A DNA stretch of 64,000 nt from Enterobacter ludwigii (GTDB taxonomy: Bacteria; Pseudomonadota; Gammaproteobacteria; Enterobacterales; Enterobacteriaceae). The position numbers and the translations under genes are program-made. The notes below the pieces were generated by a model. That model saw only the letters and a program-made list of their open reading frames with translations, made no database searches and had not been told where the DNA came from. How positions within the stretch are numbered: the first letter of the stretch is position 1; each line of letters opens with the position of its first letter. This document shows, one piece after another, positions 25,732 to 34,781 of this stretch. The stretch is taken from assembly GCA_900068845.1 (NCBI GenBank), contig CEFQ01000008.1, positions 1 through 64,000 of the forward strand, read 5' to 3'.

Positions 25732-28700
25732 AACGCTTCTTATCAAAATTAATGCCTCAATCAGCTGAGTTCTGGTTTGGGCTGATCATGTTGCTACTGT
25801 CAGCACTGGCTTTGCTGACGTGGTTTATCTGCTGGAAACACCCGGAAAGCGTCAGCCTCGTTAACGAAAGCACAGTCCAACAGCGCTGGATAGCGGCTTC
25901 TCTGACCCTCGCCGTGATTTTTTTCATGATTGCTGCCGTCGGTATTCTGCTGATGCGCCACGCCGGAAAATCAGGCTTTGATGCGCAGTTGAAGAGTGTC
26001 AACGGTGATGATGTCCCCGCGCCGAAGAAAGAAATAACCTCAACATCTCCTGCGCAAGCCATGCTGAGGGAGCTGAAACAGCATCTGCGCAGCCGCTATC
26101 AGTTTTTCTGGCGCGGCAAGGTTCGTGTGCTACTGGTGACCGGTGAAGAGGCGGCCGTTATTGCGCTGGTTCCCGGCTTATCGAACCAGCAATGGCTGGA
26201 AGGTAATCACACCTTACTGATTTACGGCGGCAGCCTGAGCAGTGAGCCAGATGCCGAAATACTTGCAGCAATACGCAAATTGCGCCGCAGCCGCCCAATT
26301 GATGGCATTGTGCATCTGCTAGAGCCGGATGAAACGCTATCGCCAAAGCAGAGTGATGTATATCGCCGTTCGCTGGAAAAAATCAGTGCTGCACTGCGCT
26401 GGCAGGCGCCCATCTGGCTGTGGCAACTCAGCCACAGCGCGTGGTCTCAAGACGGACGTGAACAAAACGCACCGGGGCTGACTTTCAGCGCGCGCGCAGT
26501 CCCCGAAGACGTACGCACACAGATAGAAAACCTCATCCCACTCCTGCGCGAGCAGGGCTTGACGCAGATTTCGCAGCAGCGCAGCCATGACTGGTTGTTG
26601 CGGCTGTCTCAACAACTCGCCGATCAAAACCAGCAATGGCAGCAGCGTTTGGCGCCGTGGTTTGCATCTCAGCGCAAAATGCCGTTGCGCGGGCTGGTAT
26701 TCAGTCTGCCGGAGCGAGCGCATGCTTCAGCGAGCGTTCATCCACATGCACTAAGCGATAGCACATTGTGGCAGGGCATCAGCCAGGACAGAATGCGTGG
26801 CAGGCGTACCGGCTTACCCTGGGAGCGGACGCTGGCATGGACGTTGCTGGGGGTAATGCTGTTATGGGGCACTGGCATGCTGGTGTCATTTGGTATCAAC
26901 CGTTATCAGATTGTCATTGCTGCAGATAAAGCGCAGTCGCTGGTGACGAATCCCGCCGTTAATGATCAGCAACTCATTGCTCTGCACGGCTTGCGTAACG
27001 ATCTTAGTCTGCAGCAATACTGGCTGGCGCATCGTTCACCGTGGTATCAGCGATTTGGGCTGAGCCACACGCAGCAACTGCATGCTGCCCTGTTGCCGTG
27101 GTATGCGGTGGCGGGCAACCGCTTAATTCGGGAACCTGCGCGTGCGGCACTGGAAGCGAAGCTGACGCGTCTTGCGGATTTACCGCCCGCCAGCCCGCTG
27201 CGCGCCACGTTGGCGCAGCCGGGTTACGACCAGCTTAAAGCCTGGTTGATGATGTCGCGCCCGAACCGTTCCGCGCCCGATTTCTTTGTGCAGACCATGA
27301 AGGCTGTTCAGCCGGAACATAAAGGGATTTCAACGGCGTTATGGCAGAGCTTGTCGCCGGATTTGTGGTTTTTTTATGCCGCCAATCTTACTGATCAGCC
27401 TCAGTGGGGCATCAAACCCGACCCGGCTTTACTGGCTCAAGTTCGTCAGGTGCTGCTGCAACAGATTGGTCAGCGCAACGCCGAAAGCACGCTGTATCAG
27501 AATGTCCTACAGGCGGTGCGCCGCAACTATGCTGATGTTTCACTGGAAGATATGATGCCCGGCACCGATCCGCGACGTCTGTTTACCAGCGATGAAACGG
27601 TGCCGGGCATGTTCACCCGCCAGGCGTGGGAAGGCGGCGTACGTAAAGAAATTGAGAAGGCGGCGAGTGCGCGGCGTGATCAAATTGACTGGGTGCTGAG
27701 TGACAGCCGCAGCGCAGTTTCACAGGATGTTTCCCCGGAAGCACTACAGGCGCGTCTGACGCAACGCTACTTTACCGATTTCGCTGCCAGCTGGCTGAAT
27801 TTCCTCAATAGCTTGCGCCTCAATCCGGCAAACAATATTGCAGACGTTACCGATCAACTGACGCTGCTCAGCGATGTGCGTCAGTCGCCGCTGATTGGTC
27901 TGATGAACACGGTGGCGTGGCAGGGACAGACCGGACAGAAGCGAGCCGCGCTGTCCGATACGCTCATTAACTCGGCAAAAGATCTCATCATTCAGACAGA
28001 GAAACCGACAATTGATCAGCAGGTCAGCGGACCGGAAGGCCCGCTGGATGCCACTTTTGGCCCACTTCTGGCGCTGATGGGCAAAAGTAGCGGCACACAG
28101 TTGATGGCTGCCGACAGCACGCTAAGCCTACAAACCTTCCTGACTCGAATAACTCGCGTTCGCCTGCGTTTACAGCAGGTTGCGGCTGCGCCAGACCCGC
28201 AGGAGATGCTGCAGACGCTAGCGCAAACGGTGTTTCAGGGCAAAAGCGTCGATCTTATGGATACGCAGCAGTACGGCAGCCTGATGGCGGCGAGCCTCGG
28301 TGAAGAGTGGAGCGGATTTGGTCAGGCGTTTTTCGTTCAGCCGCTGAGCCAGGCTTGGGAAACAATCCTTGAGCCTTCTGCGGTCAGCCTTAATGCGCAG
28401 TGGAAACGTTCCATAGTGGAAAACTGGCGCACCGCATTTGACGGACGTTATCCATTTGCGGCCATCAACAGCGATGCCTCATTGCCAATGCTGGCCGAAT
28501 TCATTCGCAAGGATGCTGGACGCATCGACAGTTTCCTTAGCGGTCGCCTCGGTGGTGTGTTGCAGAAAGAGGGCAGTCGCTGGGTGCCGGACAGTGCGCA
28601 CAGTCAGGGATTAACCTTTAACCCGGCCTTCCTTAAAGCGGTGAATCAGCTGCGTGAACTGGCAGATATTCTGTTCACCGACGGCACGCAGGGGATTAGC

Positions 28701-29168
28701 TTTGAATTACAGGGACGTCCGACGCCGAATGTGGTGAAAACTGAGTTAAAGATAGATGGCCAGATATTGAGCTATTTCAACCAGATGGCGGAATGGCAGT
28801 CGATGCGCTGGCCGGGCGAGAACTTAAAACCTGGCACGCTTCTCACCTGGACGGGCGTGGGCAACGGCGGCCAGATTTACGGTGATTACAGCGGAACCTG
28901 GGGCTTTATTCGCTGGCTCGAGCAGGGCAGACGTCAGCGGCTGGATCGCAGCCAGTGGATGCTGAACTTTGCCACACCCGATAAACGCAACCTGCAATGG
29001 GTGCTGCGCACGCAGATGAGCGACGGCCCGTTGGCGTTGCTGCGGTTGCGCGGTTTTACGCTGCCGGATGAGATATTCAGTGTTGATGCGATTTCAGCCT
29101 CGCAATCGATGGCACCGCGTGAAACGGCAATGGATGTAATATCCACAGACATGGATGGAACGGAATGA
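25728..29168 (+). CDS. tssM: T6SS membrane-complex protein TssM (IcmF), copy 2
   Basis: 1146 residues from TTG 25728 (MKRFLSKLMPQ...), preferred because GAGGGA lies five bases upstream and the start overlaps the preceding stop (TTGA); the frame stays open to 25680. Hydrophobic segments lie near residues 14-36, 53-77 and 365-385, then comes the large periplasmic region. It is related to the copy at 11238 along its whole length, with long identical blocks (TRQAWEGGVR-EIEKAA, LQTFLTRITRVRLRLQQVAA) but many substitutions elsewhere, so it is not a fresh duplicate. The nucleotide-binding loop is again absent (LLVTGEEAAVIALVPG). It overlaps tssA by four bases and so is the copy still in the core operon. 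Confidence 0.95.
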   Translation: MKRFLSKLMPQSAEFWFGLIMLLLSALALLTWFICWKHPESVSLVNESTVQQRWIAASLTLAVIFFMIAAVGILLMRHAGKSGFDAQLKSVNGDDVPAPKKEITSTSPAQAMLRELKQHLRSRYQFFWRGKVRVLLVTGEEAAVIALVPGLSNQQWLEGNHTLLIYGGSLSSEPDAEILAAIRKLRRSRPIDGIVHLLEPDETLSPKQSDVYRRSLEKISAALRWQAPIWLWQLSHSAWSQDGREQNAPGLTFSARAVPEDVRTQIENLIPLLREQGLTQISQQRSHDWLLRLSQQLADQNQQWQQRLAPWFASQRKMPLRGLVFSLPERAHASASVHPHALSDSTLWQGISQDRMRGRRTGLPWERTLAWTLLGVMLLWGTGMLVSFGINRYQIVIAADKAQSLVTNPAVNDQQLIALHGLRNDLSLQQYWLAHRSPWYQRFGLSHTQQLHAALLPWYAVAGNRLIREPARAALEAKLTRLADLPPASPLRATLAQPGYDQLKAWLMMSRPNRSAPDFFVQTMKAVQPEHKGISTALWQSLSPDLWFFYAANLTDQPQWGIKPDPALLAQVRQVLLQQIGQRNAESTLYQNVLQAVRRNYADVSLEDMMPGTDPRRLFTSDETVPGMFTRQAWEGGVRKEIEKAASARRDQIDWVLSDSRSAVSQDVSPEALQARLTQRYFTDFAASWLNFLNSLRLNPANNIADVTDQLTLLSDVRQSPLIGLMNTVAWQGQTGQKRAALSDTLINSAKDLIIQTEKPTIDQQVSGPEGPLDATFGPLLALMGKSSGTQLMAADSTLSLQTFLTRITRVRLRLQQVAAAPDPQEMLQTLAQTVFQGKSVDLMDTQQYGSLMAASLGEEWSGFGQAFFVQPLSQAWETILEPSAVSLNAQWKRSIVENWRTAFDGRYPFAAINSDASLPMLAEFIRKDAGRIDSFLSGRLGGVLQKEGSRWVPDSAHSQGLTFNPAFLKAVNQLRELADILFTDGTQGISFELQGRPTPNVVKTELKIDGQILSYFNQMAEWQSMRWPGENLKPGTLLTWTGVGNGGQIYGDYSGTWGFIRWLEQGRRQRLDRSQWMLNFATPDKRNLQWVLRTQMSDGPLALLRLRGFTLPDEIFSVDAISASQSMAPRETAMDVISTDMDGTE

Positions 29169-30748
29169 TGGCGGGCATTAACGTTTTAATCGGCGCGTGT
29201 GGTGCCGAAGTTTCTGCGCTGCGAGCTGATGCTCAACAGCACCTGAATAACTGGTCACACTGGTTACAACCTATCGCAGTAAAAACGCCATGCGGTGCAG
29301 ATCCCGCCTATGACGACCAGTTTTTGTTGATCCGTGAAGAGGTCAACAAACTCTCCGGCAATGATACTGCGTTAATCACTTCATTGACGGAGCCGCTGAT
29401 TAATTCCGTCAGCAAGGATATTCGCATCATTACCTTTTATCTCTGGGCGCGGCTGCATCAGGATGGCGAAATCGGACTGGCTGAAGGCGTGGAACTCCTG
29501 GCTGCAGCGTTGCAGCACTACGGCCCTGAACTTCATCCGCAGCGTCCGCGCAGCAGACAAGCCGCTCTCGCCTGGCTGGGTAGTGCGCGCATGCTGGACA
29601 GTTTGTCGCTGTGGCCGGAAGCCGATTTAAATTGTACTCAACGTATCTGCGGAGGCTTGCTGCTGGTAAGCGAAGCATTGCTGGAGGACGAGCGTGCGGC
29701 CATTCAGCCTTTGATTAACGCGCTTGAGGTCAGGCTGGCCCAGAATGGGGGCGCTGACGTGATGGTTCCACAGCACAGTGCTGAGGAATTTAATACCGGA
29801 CGTGATATTGATGCGTCATCACTCAAGCCGGTTAATTCAGGTGAAAACCTGAAAGCGCAGGCCAAAGTGTTGGCGAATTATCTGCGCGAGCAACCGGGCG
29901 GATGGTTAGCCGCGCATCATCTGATGAAAAGTGTGCGTTGGGACACTATGACGCAGCTTCCTGCGTTAGGTGCTGGCGGCAATACGCGACTGCTGACGCC
30001 AAAACCCGAGCACCACGCGCATCTTAAACGTCTCTATTTGCAACAAAGCTGGCTTGAATTGATTGAGTTGACGGATTCGCTGTTCAGCCAGGCAACTAAT
30101 CACCTGTGGCTCGATTTGCAATGGTATGCGTGGGAAGCATTAACCCGTAGTAATAAAGAAAGCAGTCTGGCGACCATTATCGAGCAGGATCTCAATGCGC
30201 TGCTGCTGCGTTTACCGGGGCTGGAAACGCTGACTTTCGCCGACGGCACGCCGTTTGCTGATGACGTCACGCTTAACTGGATTGCTCAGCGTGTCACTGG
30301 CGGCGGTACTTATCATGAGCCAGAAGCAATGGTTAACGGCAGTCAGCCTGAAAGCGATGTGTTGTCACTGGAGGCCGAAGCACTGGAAAAAGCCGATACG
30401 GAAGGTGTGGATGCGGCGCTGTGCTGGCTGCAATTGCGTCCGGGTGTCAGTAGCGTGCGCGATCAATGGTTGTTGCGCCTGTTAATGGCTCGGGTATGCG
30501 AACAGTTTGGCCGCAACGATATGGCGCTGCATTTGCTGGGTGAATTAAATGCGCAGGCTGATGGGCTGACGTTACCGCAATGGTCGCCGGATTTGATGTT
30601 CGAAGTGCGTGCGCGCAGGCTCAAACTGCTGCGGGTGAAAGCCGCCCGGGGCGAGAGCGAAAGAATACGCCTGCAGCCGGAAATGGAGACATTGCTAACC
30701 GGATTGATCGGTATCGATCCAGCCCGTGCCGCCGTGTTGTGTGGTTGA
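29165..30748 (+). CDS. tssA: T6SS baseplate/sheath cap protein TssA
   Basis: 527 residues, start overlapping the tssM stop (ATGA). The N-terminal ~180 residues form the ImpA_N domain (PCGADPAYDDQFLLIREEVN near 42-61 and TFYLWARLHQDGEIGLAEGV). The C-terminal part is helical and VasJ-like. TssA recruits the baseplate and caps the growing sheath. Directly downstream is a PAAR-fused effector with its own genes, an insertion between tssA and tssF that is a known variable spot in this T6SS type. Confidence 0.9.
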   Translation: MMAGINVLIGACGAEVSALRADAQQHLNNWSHWLQPIAVKTPCGADPAYDDQFLLIREEVNKLSGNDTALITSLTEPLINSVSKDIRIITFYLWARLHQDGEIGLAEGVELLAAALQHYGPELHPQRPRSRQAALAWLGSARMLDSLSLWPEADLNCTQRICGGLLLVSEALLEDERAAIQPLINALEVRLAQNGGADVMVPQHSAEEFNTGRDIDASSLKPVNSGENLKAQAKVLANYLREQPGGWLAAHHLMKSVRWDTMTQLPALGAGGNTRLLTPKPEHHAHLKRLYLQQSWLELIELTDSLFSQATNHLWLDLQWYAWEALTRSNKESSLATIIEQDLNALLLRLPGLETLTFADGTPFADDVTLNWIAQRVTGGGTYHEPEAMVNGSQPESDVLSLEAEALEKADTEGVDAALCWLQLRPGVSSVRDQWLLRLLMARVCEQFGRNDMALHLLGELNAQADGLTLPQWSPDLMFEVRARRLKLLRVKAARGESERIRLQPEMETLLTGLIGIDPARAAVLCG

Positions 30749-30776
30749 GTTAAAACCAATATTCAGGGAGAGAAAC

Positions 30777-32048
30777 ATGGCAACAGGTTTTTATCTGGTG
30801 CAGGGAGACAAAACCACCTGCGGCGGACGAATCATTGAGGGCGCAACTGACCATACGATATTTGGTAAAGCGGCAGCGCGTGAGAAAGACCGGGTTCTTT
30901 GCGGCAAACATCCCGGCACGTTTCTTATTGCAGGTGGCATCATTAATGACACCATTCATGGCCGCCGTATGGCAGGTACGTTGGACAGCGAAAGTACCTG
31001 TCCCTGTAAAGCGAAGTTTATTCCATCGATGCTGCAGGATACTTATGAAAAAGCGAGTGGCGGTTCAGCAGCGGCCAGCGAATCATCTGCTTCAAATACT
31101 GTAGCGCGGCCATTACCGGCTTATTTAACGGGTGAAAAAGCACCTTCTGGATTTGTGCCGGATTATCCTGTATTGAGAAACACACATGATCTGCCAGATA
31201 TGGCGCTAAGATCGATGCTGAAAAATAATAACCTAGACGTAATGCTGCTTACGCTTGAAGAAGCATTTGAGGTGTTGGCTTCCTGGGGATCGTGGAAGTC
31301 TGGCTGGGTTAACTTAACGCAAAGTGGGCCAGCTCAAATAGTTATCCACTATGGTACTAATATTAAGGATGTTGTTACAGCCTCAATGTTAGTAAGTGAT
31401 TTGGGCCGTTTTGGTATTAAGGCAATCTCATATGTCGGTAAAAATGGGAATGATCTAATTAAAATAACTGGATATCCAGGTATAAGGAAAATTCTAAATG
31501 CACCTGTGTTTTCTGCGAAAAACCCTAGGTTAATTGATTTAGGGTTAGGTAAATATGCATCTCAAGGTGTAGCTAAAAATATTTTGAAGGGGGCTAGGGC
31601 AACTTTTATTGTCGCTGCTGCTTATAGAACTTTAGATTATATTTTTGATGATGAAGTTGAATTGGCGAAATTTATCGGCTCTTTGGCAACTGATGTTGTT
31701 AAGATAGGCATCGCATCTGTTATATCTGGTGGTGCGGGGCTTATCGCTGGAGTCATCTTTTCATTCGTGATTGCTCCCACAGTGGCTATTGTTGTGGTTG
31801 GTTTTGGTGCTGCTCTCATACTAAACTATCTGGACGATAAGTTCGGCATCACTGATCGAGTTATAAATTATATTGAATCAGCCCAACAAGAAGTAATGCT
31901 CACTGCAAGAAATATAGAAACAGGAGTTTGGGATCTTGGCTCTATGTTTGCTGACGAAATGCTGCGAAAAGGAAAACAAGTTATATCAGAAGAGATTATG
32001 AAATATTTAAAATCAACTATTAATGAAATAATTCCAAAGGAACTGTAA
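30777..32048 (+). CDS. PAAR protein fused to a putative membrane-acting toxin
   Basis: 423 residues from ATG 30777, which has an AGGGAG site; the longer frame from 30726 overlaps tssA. The first ~95 residues are a PAAR domain (GDKTTCGGRIIEGATDHTIF, VLCGKHPG, SESTCPCKAKFIPSML). After a Ser/Ala linker the remaining ~300 residues are of another kind and AT-rich in DNA. They have a hydrophobic patch near 275-292 and a long hydrophobic hairpin near 310-352 (SVISGGAGLIAGVIF..., FVIAPTVAIVVVGFG), then an amphipathic tail. This resembles pore-forming toxins in architecture. Two membrane proteins follow directly, as expected for immunity to an inner-membrane toxin. Toxin activity is inferred. Confidence 0.7.
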   Translation: MATGFYLVQGDKTTCGGRIIEGATDHTIFGKAAAREKDRVLCGKHPGTFLIAGGIINDTIHGRRMAGTLDSESTCPCKAKFIPSMLQDTYEKASGGSAAASESSASNTVARPLPAYLTGEKAPSGFVPDYPVLRNTHDLPDMALRSMLKNNNLDVMLLTLEEAFEVLASWGSWKSGWVNLTQSGPAQIVIHYGTNIKDVVTASMLVSDLGRFGIKAISYVGKNGNDLIKITGYPGIRKILNAPVFSAKNPRLIDLGLGKYASQGVAKNILKGARATFIVAAAYRTLDYIFDDEVELAKFIGSLATDVVKIGIASVISGGAGLIAGVIFSFVIAPTVAIVVVGFGAALILNYLDDKFGITDRVINYIESAQQEVMLTARNIETGVWDLGSMFADEMLRKGKQVISEEIMKYLKSTINEIIPKEL

Positions 32049-32485
32049 TGCATAAATTTCCATTATCGACAAGAGTAGTGCTCCTAACGTGGAGCGTAAT
32101 TATGTGGCTTTTATCATTGCTTGCCTCTTATATTGGTTATGTTTCAACAAAAGAATATTTGGCATTTCCTGATGCAATGACATACTCGACTGGGCTTATT
32201 TCTCTAACTTTATCCGCATTTATAATGTTGCCATTTTGTTTGTCAGGTATTTATTGCTTTTTAAAAGGGCAGCGGATGATTGATAAATATCAGAGGGCTG
32301 CCATGATAATAATTCTCGCTGGATTTTTTCTATCAATTATTTATGGCTTTTCTTTTAAATTTTTCTTTATTAACAAAGTAAATGATAAGGGTTATTATAG
32401 TTGTGCCGGCATACCAACAGGGTGGATGCCTGGAATGGCAACAAAATATGTAATAAGTAAAGATTTGTGCAATAAAAGTAAATGA
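32048..32485 (+). CDS. Membrane protein, candidate immunity to the PAAR toxin (1)
   Basis: 145 residues with three hydrophobic segments (about residues 9-31, 45-71 and 80-105) and a conserved end YYSCAGIPTGWMPGMATKYV. It overlaps the toxin stop by one base. The next gene encodes a paralogue with the same topology and tail motif. The pattern recalls the DUF1240 group of enterobacterial membrane proteins, but I cannot confirm that here. Multi-pass immunity proteins are typical for toxins that act on the inner membrane. Confidence 0.6.
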   Translation: MHKFPLSTRVVLLTWSVIMWLLSLLASYIGYVSTKEYLAFPDAMTYSTGLISLTLSAFIMLPFCLSGIYCFLKGQRMIDKYQRAAMIIILAGFFLSIIYGFSFKFFFINKVNDKGYYSCAGIPTGWMPGMATKYVISKDLCNKSK

Positions 32486-32491
32486 TTTTTA

Positions 32492-32923
32492 ATGGTGTTC
32501 GATATGATAAGTGCTAAAAGTAGATTTTTTAGCTCAGTGATTTTTTGGTTTATTTTTTCACTCGGCTCTGTCTGGGGGGGTATAAAAGCATTTGAAGAGG
32601 CTTTTTCTTTAGGAGCACGGATCGTTTTCTCTCCTTACGAATTACTATATCCATTCTTGCCTGTAATCTTATTGTTCCCTTGCATTTATTGGTATATGGT
32701 TTTGCGTTATGGGGAGAGGTTGGCAATAAAGAAATTCAAAAGGATAAATAGAGTGTTTATATATTTATTGGTTGGCTATATTTTCCTTGTCGTCATATTT
32801 ATCGTGTTTTATAAGAATCACCTTGCTAGCCAAGGCTATTTAATTTGCTCAGGTAATCCCAGAGGCTGGACTATTGGTATGGCTACTGAGTATGTTAAGG
32901 CATTGTCAGGCTGTATTAAATGA
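32492..32923 (+). CDS. Membrane protein, candidate immunity to the PAAR toxin (2)
   Basis: 143 residues from ATG 32492 (ATG 32504 is possible). Three hydrophobic segments at about residues 12-32, 48-70 and 88-110, with the tail YLICSGNPRGWTIGMATEYV matching that of the preceding protein (Y..C.G.P.GW..GMAT.YV). It lies six bases after its paralogue. Tandem, diverged copies suggest either stacked immunity or an orphan kept against a related toxin. Confidence 0.6.
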   Translation: MVFDMISAKSRFFSSVIFWFIFSLGSVWGGIKAFEEAFSLGARIVFSPYELLYPFLPVILLFPCIYWYMVLRYGERLAIKKFKRINRVFIYLLVGYIFLVVIFIVFYKNHLASQGYLICSGNPRGWTIGMATEYVKALSGCIK

Positions 32924-33026
32924 ATGCACAATAGAATCATCTTCTTTTCTAAATATTAAAACTCCGCATCAGAATGGCTTTTGAATTCTGGTTATATATT
33001 TAACGCACTTTAAAAATTATACAATT

Positions 33027-34781
33027 ATGGACGACTTAACCCTGCGTTATTACGACGCTGAAATGCGCTACCTGCAGGAAGCGGGCGAAGAGTTCGCCAG
33101 CGCGCACCCTGAACAGGCAGCGATGCTCAATCTCGACAAAGCCGGCGCCCGCGATCCCTACGTTGAACGACTGTTCGAAGGCTTCGCCTTTATGGTCGGT
33201 CGGCTGCGGGAAAAACTCGACGACGATCTGCCAGAGCTGACCGAAGGGCTGGTGAGCCTGTTGTGGCCACACTACTTGCGTACCATCCCGTCGATGTCGG
33301 TGGTGGAGTTCACGCCCGACTGGCGTGAAATGAAGGAGCCGATGCGGCTGGCACGCGGTTTTGAAGTGATTTCGCGTCCGGTGGGTGAAAAAGGTACGCG
33401 CTGCCGTTACACCACCACGCGTGACGTGCAGGTGCTGCCGCTGGCGCTGGAGTTGGCAAAGCTGTCGACCGATGCCGCCGGGCGCTCGGTCATTCGCCTG
33501 CGCTTTAACGGCAGCGCGCTGGCTGACTGGAGCCGCATTGATGTCAGCCATATTCCACTCTACCTCAATGCTGATGCGCCGCTGGCCTGCGCGTTGCACG
33601 AAGCTCTCACGCTCAACGTTGCTAGCATCGCACTACGTCTGCCGGGTGAAAACGACAGTCGCTTCTTTGACGGGCATTTCAGCGCGCAGGGGTTCAGCGC
33701 TCAAGATCGGCTGTGGCCGGGCGATGAGGGCAGCTTTAGCGGCTATCAACTGCTGCTGGAATACTTCACCTTCCGCGAAAAATTCATGGCGGTAAATCTG
33801 CGCGGGCTGGAGCAGGTTGCGCTGCCTGCCTCGCTGCCGTGGTTTGAACTTGACGTGGTGCTGGCCCAGCGCTGGGAGCATGATTTCCAGTTCAGCGAGA
33901 AACATCTGCGCCTGAATGCCGTGCCGGTCATCAACCTGTTCGCGATGGAATCTGACCCATTAATGATTAACGGCCTGCAGACCGAATATATGCTGCGACC
34001 AATGCGCGTGCAGGATGGTCACACCGAAATTTACTCAGTGGATTCGGTGATCTCTTCGAAAAATCAGCCTTACGTACCCTTCAGCAGCTTCCGCCATAAA
34101 GGCGGCATGCTGCGTCACGAAGCGCCGGAACATTACTTCCATACGCGCGTGCGACGTGGGCCGTCCGGGCTGCACGAGACCTGGATGATCCTCGGCGGCG
34201 AAGCGTTTGATAATCACAGCCTGCCAGAGAATGAAAGTCTGTCGGTGAGCGTCACCGGCACCAACGGTCAGCTGCCGCGCCGTGCGTTGCAAAGCACTCT
34301 GCTGGATACGGCCGTGAGCAGCACCGACGTGGCGATGCAGGTGCGCAACCTGTGTGCACCAACGCTGCCGTGTTACCCGCCAAACCGCGATCGCTTTCAC
34401 TGGCGCGTGCTGAGCCACCTCGGCGAAAGCTTTCTGTGGATGATGGATAACGCCGAAGTACTGCGCGGCACGCTGGCGCTGTACGACTGGACGAACAGCG
34501 AAATGAATCGCCGTCGGCTGGAAGCGATTCTGCACGTTTGCCATAGAGAGACCGAACGCTTTGAGCAGGGCTATTTGCTGCGCGGCGTGCAGATTGAAAT
34601 CACCCTCGACAGCAGCGGCTTTGCCGGCAGCGGTGATATCTGCTTGTTTGGCGAAATGCTCAGTCGTTTCTTTGCCCTCTACACCGACATCCATTTGTTT
34701 AACCGTCTGATTTTAATCCTGCAGCCAACCGGAGAGCGCCTCGTATGGGAAGAGAAGCACAATCGCCACATCTCCGGCTGA
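33027..34781 (+). CDS. tssF: T6SS baseplate protein TssF
   Basis: 584 residues. The N-terminus (LRYYDAEMRYLQEAGEEFAS, then DPYVERLFEGFAFMVGRL and WPHYLRTIPSMSVVEF) is typical of TssF (VasA/ImpG), which pairs with TssG in the baseplate wedge. No strong ribosome site is seen before ATG 33027, which lies about 100 bases after the second immunity gene, so a separate promoter or coupling from upstream cannot be told apart. tssG overlaps its end by 37 bases. Confidence 0.95.
   Translation: MDDLTLRYYDAEMRYLQEAGEEFASAHPEQAAMLNLDKAGARDPYVERLFEGFAFMVGRLREKLDDDLPELTEGLVSLLWPHYLRTIPSMSVVEFTPDWREMKEPMRLARGFEVISRPVGEKGTRCRYTTTRDVQVLPLALELAKLSTDAAGRSVIRLRFNGSALADWSRIDVSHIPLYLNADAPLACALHEALTLNVASIALRLPGENDSRFFDGHFSAQGFSAQDRLWPGDEGSFSGYQLLLEYFTFREKFMAVNLRGLEQVALPASLPWFELDVVLAQRWEHDFQFSEKHLRLNAVPVINLFAMESDPLMINGLQTEYMLRPMRVQDGHTEIYSVDSVISSKNQPYVPFSSFRHKGGMLRHEAPEHYFHTRVRRGPSGLHETWMILGGEAFDNHSLPENESLSVSVTGTNGQLPRRALQSTLLDTAVSSTDVAMQVRNLCAPTLPCYPPNRDRFHWRVLSHLGESFLWMMDNAEVLRGTLALYDWTNSEMNRRRLEAILHVCHRETERFEQGYLLRGVQIEITLDSSGFAGSGDICLFGEMLSRFFALYTDIHLFNRLILILQPTGERLVWEEKHNRHISG

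Noticed and set aside
34035-34694. 219-codon minus-strand ORF
   Set aside because: Antisense to tssF; no domain features.
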